This document shows, piece by piece, positions 7,158 to 15,933 of a stretch of DNA of 32,586 nt. Position 1 is the stretch's first letter. The number at the start of each line of letters is the position of its first letter. A model generated the notes under the pieces. It was not told where the DNA came from. It made no database searches and worked only from the letters and a program-made list of their open reading frames with translations. Location: NCBI GenBank assembly GCA_020439505.1, contig JAGQSO010000099.1, positions 1 to 32,586 on the forward strand, written 5' to 3'. Origin of the DNA: Acidimicrobiales bacterium. GTDB taxonomy: Bacteria; Actinomycetota; Acidimicrobiia; Acidimicrobiales; Iamiaceae. The position numbers were made by a program, and so were the translations under genes.

Positions 7158-9101
7158 GTGAACGACGAGGGGACCGGGACCGACGGTACGGACGGGGCTG
7201 GGGTCGTGTTGTCCCACCTCGACGGGTTCGGCCGACCGTGCCGTCCGTCGGACCGAACGATCGAGGCGGTTCACCGCGCCATGGGCCTCGATCGCCCAGA
7301 CGACCTCACGGCGACGGCCTCCATCGTGATGATCACGGGAGAACAAGGACCCGAGGTCAGTTCGGGCACCGAGTTGCACCTCGAGGACGGGACCACCGTG
7401 TCGCTGGTGTGCACCGCTGGTCCTACTCGGAGCCCGGAGCGACGGCCGATCGTCCCCCCCGACATCCCCATCGGGTACCACCAACTGATCGGGCCCAACG
7501 GAACCGCGAGACCACTGCTGGTGTCGCCGGGGCGTTGCCCCCTGCCGGTCGACCTGCCCATCTGGGGGGTGACCGCCCAGCTCTACGCCGCCCGTGGATC
7601 TCGCAGCTGGGGAATCGGTGACCTCGGTGACCTCGCAACCCTGAACGGTTGGGTGACCCGTCGGGGCGGAGCGGTGGTCGGGCTCAACCCGTTGCACGCC
7701 CCCACTCCGTCGCCTCGCCCTCCCGACAGCCCGTACTCCCCCAGCACCCGGCTCTGGCGGGATCCGTCATCGATCGACGTCGAGGCCGTTCCAGGCTTCA
7801 CGGCGCTGACGGATGCCGAGGACCTTCGACGTCACGGCCGGTCACTCGGCGACCGTCGGGACCGGGCCGGTCGGCTCCTCATCGACCGCGGGGCGGTCTG
7901 GGCGGCCAAGCGAGCTGCGCTGGAGTCCGTGTGGCACCAAGAACGCGGGCGTAGCGACCCCGACCTGGAGCGGTTCCTTCGTGACGGCGGAACGGACCTC
8001 CACCTCTGGGGCACCTATTGCGCGGTGGCCGAGTTGATGCAGGAGCGCGGGTTGTCACCTCGGTGGACCGACTGGCCCGTCGAGTTCCGCCGGCCCGATA
8101 GCACCGCCGTCAGCGCCACCGCGGCCGACCGGGCCGACCGTGTGCGGTTCTGGTGCTGGCTCCAGTGGCTGATCGACCGGCAGCTGACGGCGGCCGGCTC
8201 CGACCACGTCGTGCTCAACGATCTGGCCGTCGGGTTCGCATCCGATGGATTCGACGCCTGGCGGTGGCAGGACGTCACCGCGACGGGGGTTCGCATCGGT
8301 GCACCACCGGACCCGTTGGGACCTGACGGTCAGGACTGGGGCCTGCCACCGTTCGTCCCCTGGAAACTCAGCGCCGCCGGCTACCGACCGTTCGCCGAGA
8401 CGGTGAGGGCGGTGCTTACGAGGGCCCGGGGGCTCCGCGTCGATCACGTGATGGGCCTCTTCCGCCTCTTCTGGTTACCCGAGGGGCTCGACGCCCATCA
8501 GGGTGCCTACGTGCGTTTCCACCGTCACGATCTCCTCCACGTCCTGGCCATCGAAAGCACCCGGGCCGGAGCGGTAGTGGTCGGCGAGGACCTGGGGACC
8601 GTTGAGCCCGGGATCCGCGACGTTCTTGGCGAAGCCGGGGTGCTGTCCACCCGTCTGCTGTGGTTCGAGGAGCAGCCTCCGTCGCAATGGCCGGCCCAGG
8701 CCATGGCGGCGGTCACAACCCATGATCTCCCCACCGTCGCCGGGGTGTGGAGCGGAGTCGACCTCGATGACCGGCGCGCCGCCGGACTTGCTGTGCCTCC
8801 AGAGGGCGACGAGGGGTTCCGTCATCGGCTTCGGGTGGCGGCATCGTGTGATGACCGTGCCCGCCTCGACGACGTCGTGGTATCGGCCTACCGGCAGATC
8901 GCGGCGTCTCCCTGCCAGATCGCAACCGCGGCCCTCGACGATCTGACCGGGGCGGTCCACCGGCCCAACATCCCCGGCACGATCGACGAACATCCTGACT
9001 GGCGCATCCCCCTACCGGTGCCGGTCGACCAACTCGAGGGCCATCCGCTCGCCGAGCAGGTCGCGGTCGCCATGGCTGACGGACGGTCCCTCCGGCCCTG
9101 A
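7158..9101 (+). CDS. malQ: 4-alpha-glucanotransferase (amylomaltase)
   Basis: 647 aa, GH77 family, which moves alpha-1,4-glucan segments between maltodextrins in maltose and glycogen metabolism. Family blocks are in order: WGVTAQLYAARGSRSWGIGDLGDL, NPLHAPTPSPRPPDSPYSPSTR in two parts, RVDHVMGLFRLFW with the nucleophile Asp (~429), GEDLGTVEP with the acid/base Glu (~477) and TTHDLPTVAG with the third acidic residue (~522). The first ~130 residues are the variable N-terminal region. GTG 7158 is preferred: CACGAT ends 6 nt before it, and upstream sequence would overlap the divergent promoter. It stands alone, with no other glycan gene nearby. Confidence 0.93.
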   Translation: MNDEGTGTDGTDGAGVVLSHLDGFGRPCRPSDRTIEAVHRAMGLDRPDDLTATASIVMITGEQGPEVSSGTELHLEDGTTVSLVCTAGPTRSPERRPIVPPDIPIGYHQLIGPNGTARPLLVSPGRCPLPVDLPIWGVTAQLYAARGSRSWGIGDLGDLATLNGWVTRRGGAVVGLNPLHAPTPSPRPPDSPYSPSTRLWRDPSSIDVEAVPGFTALTDAEDLRRHGRSLGDRRDRAGRLLIDRGAVWAAKRAALESVWHQERGRSDPDLERFLRDGGTDLHLWGTYCAVAELMQERGLSPRWTDWPVEFRRPDSTAVSATAADRADRVRFWCWLQWLIDRQLTAAGSDHVVLNDLAVGFASDGFDAWRWQDVTATGVRIGAPPDPLGPDGQDWGLPPFVPWKLSAAGYRPFAETVRAVLTRARGLRVDHVMGLFRLFWLPEGLDAHQGAYVRFHRHDLLHVLAIESTRAGAVVVGEDLGTVEPGIRDVLGEAGVLSTRLLWFEEQPPSQWPAQAMAAVTTHDLPTVAGVWSGVDLDDRRAAGLAVPPEGDEGFRHRLRVAASCDDRARLDDVVVSAYRQIAASPCQIATAALDDLTGAVHRPNIPGTIDEHPDWRIPLPVPVDQLEGHPLAEQVAVAMADGRSLRP

Positions 9102-9137
9102 CGGAAATGACCGACGCGGTTCGGGCCGCCAGGGCTC

Positions 9138-9143
9138 TACGGT
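9138..9143 (+). promoter_or_regulatory. -10 hexamer TACGGT, leaderless bcp
   Basis: TACGGT ends 6 nt before the bcp ATG at 9150. A GGTGG stretch lies between them but is too close to the start to be a good ribosome site. Confidence 0.5.
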
Positions 9144-9149
9144 GGTCCC

Positions 9150-9614
9150 ATGGCTGATGCTCCCTCGGCCGGCGACAAGGCACCCGCCTTCAACCTCGCC
9201 GACCATACCGACACCAAGGTCCGTCTGTCGTCGTTCAAGGGCCGCAAGGTCCTCGTCTACTTCTACCCCAAGGCCGACACACCCGGCTGCACGACCCAGG
9301 CCTGCGAACTGCGCGACATCTCCGACGACATCGGTGACACCGTGGTGCTGGGCATCAGCCCCGACGCCCCCGCCAAGCTGGCCAAGTTCCGCGACAAGCA
9401 CGACTTGGGGTTCACCCTGCTGTCCGATCCCGACCATGCGGTGGCCGACGCCTACGGCGTGTGGGGGGAGAAGTCGATGTACGGCAAGAAGTACTTCGGC
9501 ATCATCCGCTCCGCGTTCCTGGTCGATGAGAGCGGCAAGATCAGCCACGCCTGGCCCAAGATCAGCCCCAAGGACACCCCCAAGAACCTCCTCAAGGCTC
9601 TGGCCGAAGGCTGA
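9150..9614 (+). CDS. bcp: Thiol peroxidase of the Bcp/PrxQ family
   Basis: 154-aa cytosolic peroxiredoxin that reduces hydrogen peroxide and organic hydroperoxides using thioredoxin. FYPKADTPGCTTQACELRD carries the peroxidatic Cys47 and, five residues on, the resolving Cys52, the atypical two-Cys layout of this family. The WGEKSMYGKKYFGIIRSAFLVD block also matches. Length is typical. It is a single gene; its stop codon overlaps the -35 of the tRNA-Leu promoter. Confidence 0.96.
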   Translation: MADAPSAGDKAPAFNLADHTDTKVRLSSFKGRKVLVYFYPKADTPGCTTQACELRDISDDIGDTVVLGISPDAPAKLAKFRDKHDLGFTLLSDPDHAVADAYGVWGEKSMYGKKYFGIIRSAFLVDESGKISHAWPKISPKDTPKNLLKALAEG

Positions 9615-9639
9615 CCCCCGCTCGCCATCGCTCTAGGAT
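9611..9639 (+). promoter_or_regulatory. Promoter of tRNA-Leu
   Basis: CTGACC (9611-9616) matches four of six -35 positions and TAGGAT (9634-9639) is a good -10. The spacer is exactly 17 nt, and the -10 ends 17 nt before the tRNA. The -35 overlaps the bcp stop codon. Confidence 0.6.
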
Positions 9640-9656
9640 GGCGACTCGTACCACCC

Positions 9657-9740
<84 letters not shown>

Positions 9741-9757
9741 CGATCACCTTCTACGAC

Positions 9758-9784
9758 CCCTGTCGGGGGATGCCCCCGACAGGG
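9758..9784 (+). terminator. Perfect 12-bp hairpin after tRNA-Leu
   Basis: CCCTGTCGGGGG (9758-9769), loop ATG and CCCCCGACAGGG (9773-9784) form a perfect stem. No T-run follows. It lies 18 nt past the tRNA and ends one nt before the -10 of the next gene, so it probably ends or trims the tRNA transcript and insulates its neighbour. Confidence 0.65.
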
Positions 9785-9785
9785 C

Positions 9786-9791
9786 TACGGT
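9786..9791 (+). promoter_or_regulatory. -10 hexamer TACGGT, leaderless dienelactone hydrolase gene
   Basis: TACGGT is followed by 7 nt and the ATG at 9799. It begins two bases after the tRNA hairpin. Confidence 0.55.
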
Positions 9792-9798
9792 CGGCCCG

Positions 9799-10467
9799 AT
9801 GACGTCGAGCGGATCAGCGGGGAGCGGCTACGTGGTGGTTCCCGATTCGGGGACCGGCCCCGGCATCTTGGTGTTGCACTCCTGGTGGGGCCTCACCCCG
9901 TTCTTCCACGGGGTTTGTGACCGGCTGGCCGATGCCGGCTTCGTCGCCCTGGCCCCGGACCTCCACGGCGACGGGCGGACCGCCGACACGCCCGACGAGG
10001 CCCAACTGCTGCTGGCTTCCACCGACGCCGACCGCACCGCGGGCCTGGTGGTCTCCTCGCTGTCCACCCTGGGCCGAATGCCCGCCACCACCGGCGGACA
10101 GGTGGGGATCCTCGGCTATTCGATGGGCGCGTCGTGGGCGCTCTGGGCGGCGACCCGATTCGCCGAGCAGGTCGGTGCCGTCTCGGTGTTCTACGGAAAC
10201 CAGGACCTCGACTTCTCGCCCATGAGCGCTGCGGTCCAAGGACATTTCGCCGAGCACGACGAGTTCACCTCCGACGACGACGTCAACTACCTCGAAGCCC
10301 AACTCCACCTGGTCGGCCGGGAGGTCGAGTTCCACCGCTACGCCGGAACCGGGCACTGGTTCGCCGAGTCCGATCGTCCCGCCGCCCACGACCCGGCGGC
10401 GGCGACGCTGGCCTGGGACCGAACCGTGGACTTCTTCCGCTCCCACCTCGAACCGCCCACCGCCTGA
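9799..10467 (+). CDS. Dienelactone hydrolase-family alpha/beta hydrolase
   Basis: 222 aa. LVLHSWWGLTPFFHGVCDRLADAGFVALAPDLHGDG is the DLH-type N-terminal block. The nucleophile elbow reads GYSMGAS, so the nucleophile is Ser instead of the Cys (GYCxGG) of true dienelactone hydrolases. GNQDLDFSP and GTGHWF (catalytic His) complete the fold. The substrate is unknown. The start is supported by TACGGT 7 nt upstream. It is followed after 62 nt by another alpha/beta hydrolase of a different subfamily, with a hairpin between them, so the two are probably separate units. Confidence 0.85.
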   Translation: MTSSGSAGSGYVVVPDSGTGPGILVLHSWWGLTPFFHGVCDRLADAGFVALAPDLHGDGRTADTPDEAQLLLASTDADRTAGLVVSSLSTLGRMPATTGGQVGILGYSMGASWALWAATRFAEQVGAVSVFYGNQDLDFSPMSAAVQGHFAEHDEFTSDDDVNYLEAQLHLVGREVEFHRYAGTGHWFAESDRPAAHDPAAATLAWDRTVDFFRSHLEPPTA

Positions 10468-10481
10468 CCGCCTGACCGTCT

Positions 10482-10511
10482 GCGCCGCGGCCGTCGGAGC
10501 GGTCGCGGCGC
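10482..10511 (+). terminator. Hairpin between the two hydrolase genes
   Basis: GCGCCGCG (10482-10489) pairs with CGCGGCGC (10504-10511), and CCG/CGG continue the stem inside after one mismatch. It starts 14 nt after the stop codon and ends 5 nt before the next -10. No T-run follows. Confidence 0.5.
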
Positions 10512-10516
10512 GTCCC

Positions 10517-10522
10517 TAGACT
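10517..10522 (+). promoter_or_regulatory. -10 hexamer TAGACT, leaderless hydrolase gene
   Basis: TAGACT is followed by 7 nt and the ATG at 10530. Confidence 0.55.
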
Positions 10523-10529
10523 CCCGCCG

Positions 10530-11372
10530 ATGGAACCACTCACCACGTTTCGCCGTGGGCGCTACACCTTCGACGTCGACGACAGCGGGGGGACGGGCAC
10601 CCTGGTGGTCCTGCTCCATGGGTTCCCCCAGTCGCGCTCCATGTGGCACGGCCTGACCCCGGCGTTGACCGCGGCCGGCTACCGCGTCGTGGCCCCCGAC
10701 CAGCGCGGCTACTCCCCCGGTGCCAGCCCTCTGGCCCGACGCGATTACACGCTGACCACCTTGGCCGATGATGTGATCGGCCTGGTCGACGCCGTCGGCA
10801 CCGACCGGTTCCACGTGGTCGGCCACGACTGGGGCGGCGCCGTCGCCTGGCAGCTGGGTGCCGCTCACGCCGACCGGGTCCTCTCGGCCAACGTGATGTC
10901 GACACCGCACCCCCGGGCGATGATCAAGTCGCTCGTCACCAGCACCCAGCTCCTCAAGTCCTGGTACATGCTCGCCTTCCAGCCTCCGTGGCTGGCCGAG
11001 CGGTTCCTGGCCTCGCCGTTCGGGCAGAACCGTCTCCGCACCGACCTGGCCGCCACCGGCATGGCCCCCGACCAGGTGGAGGAGAGCCTGCGCCTGCTGG
11101 CCTCACCCTCGGGTCGCACCATGTTGAACTGGTACCGGGCCCTGCCCCTGAGCCCCGGCGGCGGACCGGGGAAGGTCACGGTGCCAACGCTCTACCTCTA
11201 CGGGGCCAAGGACTTCGCCTTGGGTCGCAAGGCGGCCGAGGGCACCGCCGAGTTCGTCACCGGCCCCTACCGGTTCGAGATCTTGGAGAACGCCGGTCAC
11301 TGGATGATCGACACCGACCAGGGCGAGGTGACCGCCTCGATCCTGGACCACCTCGCCTCGATCCAACCCTGA
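10530..11372 (+). CDS. Alpha/beta hydrolase, epoxide hydrolase/dehalogenase-like
   Basis: 280 aa. LLHGFPQSRSMW is the oxyanion-hole HGxP block. VGHDWGGAVAW has an Asp nucleophile, which marks the epoxide hydrolase and haloalkane dehalogenase branch and excludes Ser esterases. A cap region follows (~140-210), then LYGAKD and ENAGHWM with the catalytic His. Two cap tyrosines typical of epoxide hydrolases cannot be assigned with certainty, so the substrate is left open. It has its own leaderless promoter and a hairpin on each side. Confidence 0.85.
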   Translation: MEPLTTFRRGRYTFDVDDSGGTGTLVVLLHGFPQSRSMWHGLTPALTAAGYRVVAPDQRGYSPGASPLARRDYTLTTLADDVIGLVDAVGTDRFHVVGHDWGGAVAWQLGAAHADRVLSANVMSTPHPRAMIKSLVTSTQLLKSWYMLAFQPPWLAERFLASPFGQNRLRTDLAATGMAPDQVEESLRLLASPSGRTMLNWYRALPLSPGGGPGKVTVPTLYLYGAKDFALGRKAAEGTAEFVTGPYRFEILENAGHWMIDTDQGEVTASILDHLASIQP

Positions 11373-11390
11373 CGGCGCGCCCTCTCAGGG

Positions 11391-11412
11391 CCGCGGTGGT
11401 CACCGACCGCGG
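11391..11412 (+). terminator. Hairpin after the epoxide hydrolase-like gene
   Basis: CCGCGGT (11391-11397) and ACCGCGG (11406-11412) pair perfectly around an 8-nt loop. Just before it, CCCTGA/TCAGGG (11367-11390) could form a second stem over the stop codon. No T-run follows directly. Confidence 0.5.
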
Positions 11413-11427
11413 TCGGGTTAGTTTTCG

Positions 11428-11949
11428 ATGACCATGATCGTTCGACACCGTCCACCTCTCACGCCGACCCGTTCACAGCGGTTCCTGGTCGGCGCAGTGG
11501 CCGCTTCGACCTTGCTGTTCACCGCGGCGTGCACCGCCGACACCCCCGAGGAGGGCAGCGACGTCACGGCCCGGATCGGGGAACCGGCGGTGGTGGAGCG
11601 ACCCAGCACCACGACGTCCGCCACCACCGCTACTTCCTCAACCGTCTCGGTGACGACGACGTCGATCGTTCCGCCCGGGCTTCCCGCCCCCGACCAGGCA
11701 GCCGACGCCCTGTATGCAGCGTGGAAGGCAGGCGACCGCCAGGCGGCGGCGGCGGTGGCCGAACCGACGGCCGTCGATCAGATCTTTGCCGCCGCCCCCG
11801 GCGACTATGCCCTCTACAACAAGTGCAACACGGGCGAGTTCGGCCAGTCGTCGTGTCTGTTCAGGGGCGACGCCGGAACGATCCAGTTCAACATGCGACA
11901 GCACGGCGCCACCTGGGTGGTGTCGATGGCGGTGTTCAGCCCGGCCTGA
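11428..11949 (+). CDS. Putative lipoprotein, unknown function
   Basis: 173 aa. A positively charged N-terminus and a hydrophobic stretch end in the lipobox LFTAAC, with the lipidated Cys at ~35. A Thr/Ser-rich linker (~60-85) of the kind that spans the cell wall follows, then a ~90-residue globular part containing three cysteines in the region CNTGEFGQSSC and below. No family is recognised. The ATG at 11434 is a possible alternative start: TAGTTT (11419-11424) lies 3 nt before the first ATG and 9 nt before the second. It is convergent with trpA. Confidence 0.8.
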   Translation: MTMIVRHRPPLTPTRSQRFLVGAVAASTLLFTAACTADTPEEGSDVTARIGEPAVVERPSTTTSATTATSSTVSVTTTSIVPPGLPAPDQAADALYAAWKAGDRQAAAAVAEPTAVDQIFAAAPGDYALYNKCNTGEFGQSSCLFRGDAGTIQFNMRQHGATWVVSMAVFSPA

Positions 11950-11955
11950 CCCCAT

Positions 11956-11969
11956 GGCCCGGCCGGGCC
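11956..11969. terminator. Short palindrome between convergent genes
   Basis: GGCCCGGCCGGGCC is a perfect 14-nt palindrome in the 26-nt gap between the lipoprotein gene and trpA. It could act in both directions, but it has no T-run and a minimal loop. Confidence 0.3.
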
Positions 11970-11975
11970 GAACGC

Positions 11976-12785
11976 TCAGGTTTCGTCGAGCGCCTTGCGG
12001 AGGCTCGAGATGAAGCGGTGAGCCTCCTCGGCCCCGCCTCCGTCGAGCAGACGGCGCACCAGGGCGGTACCGACGATCACACCGTCGGCAGAGGCCGCGA
12101 TCTGAACCGCGTGTTCGGGCGTGGACACCCCGAAGCCCATCAGGACCGGCTTGTCGGTTGCCGCCTTCAGCCGGGCCGCCAGCGTCGCCGCCTGCTCCCC
12201 CAGCGACGTGCGCTCGCCGGTGACCCCCATGAGGTTCACTCCGTACACGTAGCCCCTCGAACGGTCGCACAAGGCCTGCAACCGCTCATCGGGGGTGATG
12301 GGTCCAGCCAGCAGCACGGTCTCGATCCCCGCGCTGTCGGCGGCCTGACGCCAGGGGCCCTGCTCCTCCATCGGCACGTCGGGCAGGATCATCCCCGTGA
12401 ACCCCGCTTCGGCCATCTCGCCCGCGAAGCGCTCGTCACCCATGTGGAAGACCAGGTTGTAGTAGGTCATCGCCAGGATCGGGACCCCGGCGTCGATGCC
12501 CCGCAACCCGCTGAAGACGGATTCAGGGGTGGTCCCCTCGGCGAGGGCCCGCTCGGAGGCGACCTGGATGGTCGGTCCGTCCATCACCGGATCCGAGAAG
12601 GGGATGCCGATCTCGACCGCGTCGGCGCCGGCGTCGGCGACGGCCCGGACCACGTCGGTCCAGTTGCCGAGCCCTCCGGTCAGGTACGGGACCAGGAGCT
12701 TGCGACCCGCGTCGCGCCGGGTCCGCAGGTGGACCTCCAGCGGTCCGGGAGCCCTGGTCTGGACAGGTGGCAGGTCGAGGGTCAC
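11976..12785 (-). CDS. trpA: Tryptophan synthase alpha chain
   Basis: 269-aa TIM-barrel subunit that splits indole-3-glycerol phosphate to indole and glyceraldehyde 3-phosphate and passes indole to TrpB. Both catalytic acids are visible: Glu in [12 protein letters not shown] and Asp in the following [27 protein letters not shown] and [10 protein letters not shown] also match. Its ATG overlaps the trpB stop (ATGA), so translation is coupled for equal subunit supply. It is the last gene of the minus-strand amino-acid block. Confidence 0.97.
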   Translation of the reverse strand: MTLDLPPVQTRAPGPLEVHLRTRRDAGRKLLVPYLTGGLGNWTDVVRAVADAGADAVEIGIPFSDPVMDGPTIQVASERALAEGTTPESVFSGLRGIDAGVPILAMTYYNLVFHMGDERFAGEMAEAGFTGMILPDVPMEEQGPWRQAADSAGIETVLLAGPITPDERLQALCDRSRGYVYGVNLMGVTGERTSLGEQAATLAARLKAATDKPVLMGFGVSTPEHAVQIAASADGVIVGTALVRRLLDGGGAEEAHRFISSLRKALDET

Positions 12786-14002
12786 AGCTGGTCCTCCAAG
12801 ATCTCCATCATCTGGGCGACGTCCTTGTCTCCCCGGCCCGACAGGTTGATCAACACCGTCCGCCCGGCCAGCACCGGCGCTTCACGGATGACCCAGGCCA
12901 GAGCATGGGCGGGTTCGAGGGCGGGGATGATGCCTTCCGTCCGGCTCAGGACCTGGAAGGCGTTGATCACCTCATCGTCGGTGACCGGGTGGTATTTGGC
13001 CCGGCCGATGTCGGAGAGGTGGGCATGTTCGGGTCCCACGCCGGGGTAGTCGAGCCCGGCCGAGATGGAGTGGGCCTCCTCGACCTGCCCCCACTCGTCC
13101 TGCATGAGGAACGAAGCCATGCCGTGCACGACGCCGGGAACACCGGCGCCGACGGCGGCACCACCGGCCGGTTCCACCCCGACCAGCTCGGCCCCGGTGT
13201 CGGCGAAACCCGAGAAGATCCCCGCCGCGTTCGACCCGCCTCCCACGCACGCCACCACCACGTCGGGGTCGGCACCGCCCAGCAGGGCCCGCGACTGTTC
13301 CCGAGCCTCGTCGCCGAGCACCCGGTGCAGCTCACGAACCATCCACGGATAGGGATGAGGCCCCATCACCGAACCGAGGCAGTAGTGACTGGTCTCCACC
13401 GTGGCTACCCAGTCCCGCATCGCCTCGTTGACCGCGTCCTTGAGGGTTCGACTGCCCGACGACGCCGGGCGCACCTCGGCTCCCAGGAGCCGCATGCGGA
13501 ACACGTTGAGCTTCTGGCGCTCCATGTCCACCTCGCCCATGTAGACGGTGCACTCGAAGCCCATGAGTGCCGCGGCGGTGGCGGTGGCGACGCCGTGCTG
13601 GCCGGCGCCGGTCTCGGCCACCAGGCGACGCTTTCCCATTCGACGGGTCAGCAGCGCCTGCCCGAGGACGTTGTTGATCTTGTGGGATCCCGTGTGGTTC
13701 AGGTCCTCCCGTTTGAGCAACACCCGAACGCCCAGCTCGGCCGACAGGCGGTGGCACTCGGTCAACGGCGACGGACGGCCGGCGTAGTCACGTAGAAGGC
13801 CGTCCAGTTCGGCCCGGAATCGGGGGTCAGCCCATGCCTCCCGGAACGCGGCATCGAGTTCGATGCAGGCAGGCATGAGGGTCTCGGGTACGAACCGTCC
13901 TCCGAACCGGCCGAATCGGCCGGAGGGGTCGGGGTCGCCCATCACCGACGGGGTGAGGGGTTCGGGTGGGGCCGACGACGTCGGCTCGACGGGTTGGGAC
14001 AT
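12782..14002 (-). CDS. trpB: Tryptophan synthase beta chain
   Basis: 406-aa pyridoxal-phosphate enzyme that joins indole and serine to make tryptophan. [18 protein letters not shown] is the N-terminal signature, HTGSHKINN holds the PLP lysine, [13 protein letters not shown] follows, and [12 protein letters not shown] binds the PLP phosphate. ATG 14002 is chosen because AGGA lies 7 nt upstream and the product has family length. The frame stays open upstream through a hairpin-rich 208-nt gap after trpF. Confidence 0.97.
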   Translation of the reverse strand: MSQPVEPTSSAPPEPLTPSVMGDPDPSGRFGRFGGRFVPETLMPACIELDAAFREAWADPRFRAELDGLLRDYAGRPSPLTECHRLSAELGVRVLLKREDLNHTGSHKINNVLGQALLTRRMGKRRLVAETGAGQHGVATATAAALMGFECTVYMGEVDMERQKLNVFRMRLLGAEVRPASSGSRTLKDAVNEAMRDWVATVETSHYCLGSVMGPHPYPWMVRELHRVLGDEAREQSRALLGGADPDVVVACVGGGSNAAGIFSGFADTGAELVGVEPAGGAAVGAGVPGVVHGMASFLMQDEWGQVEEAHSISAGLDYPGVGPEHAHLSDIGRAKYHPVTDDEVINAFQVLSRTEGIIPALEPAHALAWVIREAPVLAGRTVLINLSGRGDKDVAQMMEILEDQL

Positions 14003-14040
14003 GGTGGTTCCTAGAAGGTCAGGTTTTGAACGACGGGTGG

Positions 14041-14082
14041 GCATCCCCGAGGGGATGCGGAAGGCCGCGGTCCGGGGACCGC
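14041..14082 (-). other. Twin hairpins in the trpF-trpB gap
   Basis: Two perfect stems lie 39-80 nt upstream of trpB: GCATCCCC/GGGGATGC (14041-14058) and GCGGTCC/GGACCGC (14067-14082). Neither is followed by a U-run. The 208-nt gap contains no Trp-rich leader peptide on the coding strand. They could be an attenuator of another type, an RNA-processing site or a terminator pair. Confidence 0.5.
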
Positions 14083-14210
14083 CGTGGCTGGCCTGGCGTC
14101 GGCCCGTCACGGCGTGCGGTACCGACGTCAGATGCGCCGCTGGCCGTTGCCGGGCACCCGGGAGAACCACCGCAGGCGCGGGTGACGCCCGGTGGGCCGA
14201 CGCCCCGCGA

Positions 14211-14909
14211 TCACAGGGCATCCTCCTCTGACATGTCGTCGCTCATCCAGTCGTAGGGGACGATCGGCTGCTCGCTGTCGGCCCCCTCGGGCAGGGCGGC
14301 TCCGGCGGCACGGGCCCGGTCGACGAAGGCCTTCATCTTGATCCCGTCCTTCTGACCCGATTCACCCCAACTGGCCTCCACCCCGGTGGATACGTCCACA
14401 CCCCAGGGCCGCACCGCCGCCACGGCCTCGGCGACGTTGTCGGGGGAGAGCCCTCCGGCCAGGATCAGCCGACGGTCACGGGGATGTCGGGCCGCCACCG
14501 ACCAGTCGAAGGTGGTCCCCGAACCCGGCCGGGTCGAGTCCAACAGGACCGCCGTCACCGGGAAACGACCCGAACGCGAACGGGCGGGATCGTCGGCCCC
14601 GAAGGCCTTGACCACGAACGGCACCCGCTCGGCCACCCAGGCCACGTCCTCGACCGACTCGTGGCCGTGGAGTTGAACGGCCTTGACGCCGGTGGTGTTG
14701 ACGATGTCGATCACCCGGCTACGGGCCTCGTCGCGAAACACGCCGACGGTGAGGATGTCCGACGGGAGGCGTCGGATGATGTCACGGACCAGCGTCGGGG
14801 CCACCTGACGACGGGACGGGGCGAACACGAAGCCCACGGCGTCGGCTCCGACGGCCACCGCCAACAGGGCGTCCTCCTCCCGGGTGACCCCGCAGATCTT
14901 CACGAACAC
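14211..14909 (-). CDS. trpF: Phosphoribosylanthranilate isomerase
   Basis: 232-aa TIM barrel that converts phosphoribosylanthranilate to the ribulose form before Trp[13 protein letters not shown] carries the catalytic Cys, [10 protein letters not shown] the catalytic Asp, and [10 protein letters not shown] with [13 protein letters not shown] the phosphate site. About 20 extra residues at the C-terminus ([18 protein letters not shown]) are acidic and not part of the usual fold. The start is GTG, supported by TATCGT 7 nt upstream. Many actinobacteria lack trpF and use PriA; here trpF and hisA coexist. Confidence 0.95.
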   Translation of the reverse strand: MFVKICGVTREEDALLAVAVGADAVGFVFAPSRRQVAPTLVRDIIRRLPSDILTVGVFRDEARSRVIDIVNTTGVKAVQLHGHESVEDVAWVAERVPFVVKAFGADDPARSRSGRFPVTAVLLDSTRPGSGTTFDWSVAARHPRDRRLILAGGLSPDNVAEAVAAVRPWGVDVSTGVEASWGESGQKDGIKMKAFVDRARAAGAALPEGADSEQPIVPYDWMSDDMSEEDAL

Positions 14910-14916
14910 AGCGTCA

Positions 14917-14922
14917 ACGATA
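14917..14922 (-). promoter_or_regulatory. -10 hexamer TATCGT, leaderless trpF
   Basis: TATCGT is followed by 7 nt and the GTG at 14909. It suggests that trpF-trpB-trpA form their own transcript. Confidence 0.55.
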
Positions 14923-15002
14923 GATCCGCACCGGTGTCGGGTAAGCGACCATTCCAGCGACGGGGCGCATCGTCGCCTCAGAACATGGTGCCCTGGGCGG
15001 GC

Positions 15003-15917
15003 TCAGCTGGTCCCGGCACCGTGGAGACGCCCCGAGCGGCGGTCGTCGTCGTTCACCTGGGCGTATCCCCAGCTCAAGAACCGGTAGGCGATCTGCACCC
15101 ACAGCAGGACCATGCCGCCGACCTGGAGCACCGCCGCCGCGGTCTGCTGGTCGATCACCGCGTCGAAATCGGCGATCACCCGGGGGGCGAGCTCGTAGGT
15201 CGAATAGATCGGGTAGTCAGCCCAAGTCATGAAGAACCCCGGGAGCACCGGCACTATCGACTGGGCGATCAGGTAGCCGAGGGCGAAGGGCCCGGTGAGT
15301 CGACGGACGCCCGGGTGCGGGCATTGGACCGGCATCCACAGGACGAACCCGGCCATGGTCCACATCAGGTCCATGAGGAACGAGCTGAACGGTTGGGCGA
15401 GGAGGGGATCGACGACCGCGGGAGCGTTGACCACGATGAGGGTCAGCGCCGCCACCGGTACGGCAAAGCGAGGTCGGGCCGTCCACCGCAGTACCGCCAG
15501 GCGTCTGCGCCATCCCACCACCCCGATGGCCAGTGCCGGGGGGCAGGCGAACAGCAGGAGGGGGGCGACCACCATGACCATCAGGATCTGGCGGGCCATC
15601 TGAGCGGTGGCGAGGTAGCCCGCTCCGAGCGACGCCAACGGCCAATCCAGCACCAGCCACAGGCCCAGGGTTCCCAGCACCAGGGAGATCGAGCGGCCCC
15701 GGGGTGAGCCGGCCACCATCGTGTGCACCTCGCGCCCGTTGGCCTCGGCGTCCTCGATCCACTGTTCGGGGGTGGAACGGACCCACGGGGCGTGGCGTCC
15801 CCTTACGCTCCACCACAGCGCGACCCCGAACATCGACAGGACGATGATGAGCGCTCCCAGATAGGGCGACCAGCTCCAGGTCCACGGCTCGCGGGACGAT
15901 GCACACCACCAGTTCAT
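15003..15917 (-). CDS. ctaG: Cytochrome c oxidase assembly membrane protein, caa3-type CtaG
   Basis: 304 aa with about seven hydrophobic segments (for example YLGALIIVLSMFGVALWW near the N-terminus and LQVGGMVLLWVQIAYRFL near the end) and the family pattern WPLASLGAGYLATAQMARQ ... PFSSFLMDLMWTMAGFVLW. The caa3_CtaG family helps mature the copper site of cytochrome oxidase. The start has GAGG seven nt upstream of ATG 15917. It follows sco by 16 nt and completes a PCuAC-sco-ctaG unit inside the trp block. Confidence 0.85.
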   Translation of the reverse strand: MNWWCASSREPWTWSWSPYLGALIIVLSMFGVALWWSVRGRHAPWVRSTPEQWIEDAEANGREVHTMVAGSPRGRSISLVLGTLGLWLVLDWPLASLGAGYLATAQMARQILMVMVVAPLLLFACPPALAIGVVGWRRRLAVLRWTARPRFAVPVAALTLIVVNAPAVVDPLLAQPFSSFLMDLMWTMAGFVLWMPVQCPHPGVRRLTGPFALGYLIAQSIVPVLPGFFMTWADYPIYSTYELAPRVIADFDAVIDQQTAAAVLQVGGMVLLWVQIAYRFLSWGYAQVNDDDRRSGRLHGAGTS

Positions 15918-15933
15918 GGTCGATCCTCAGTCG

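Noticed and set aside
11529..13049. 506-residue plus-strand open frame across the lipoprotein gene, trpA and trpB
   Set aside because: It crosses two well-supported genes on the other strand and is a GC-skewed shadow; the lipoprotein frame has a signal peptide instead.
14003..14210. Trp-rich leader peptide for trpBA attenuation
   Set aside because: The coding strand of the gap has no adjacent Trp codons; one 9-codon frame beginning GTG CCC GGC lacks Trp and a ribosome site.
14484..15707. 407-residue plus-strand open frame
   Set aside because: Antisense to trpF and ctaG, both with clear family motifs; rich in His, Gly and Arg as expected of a shadow.
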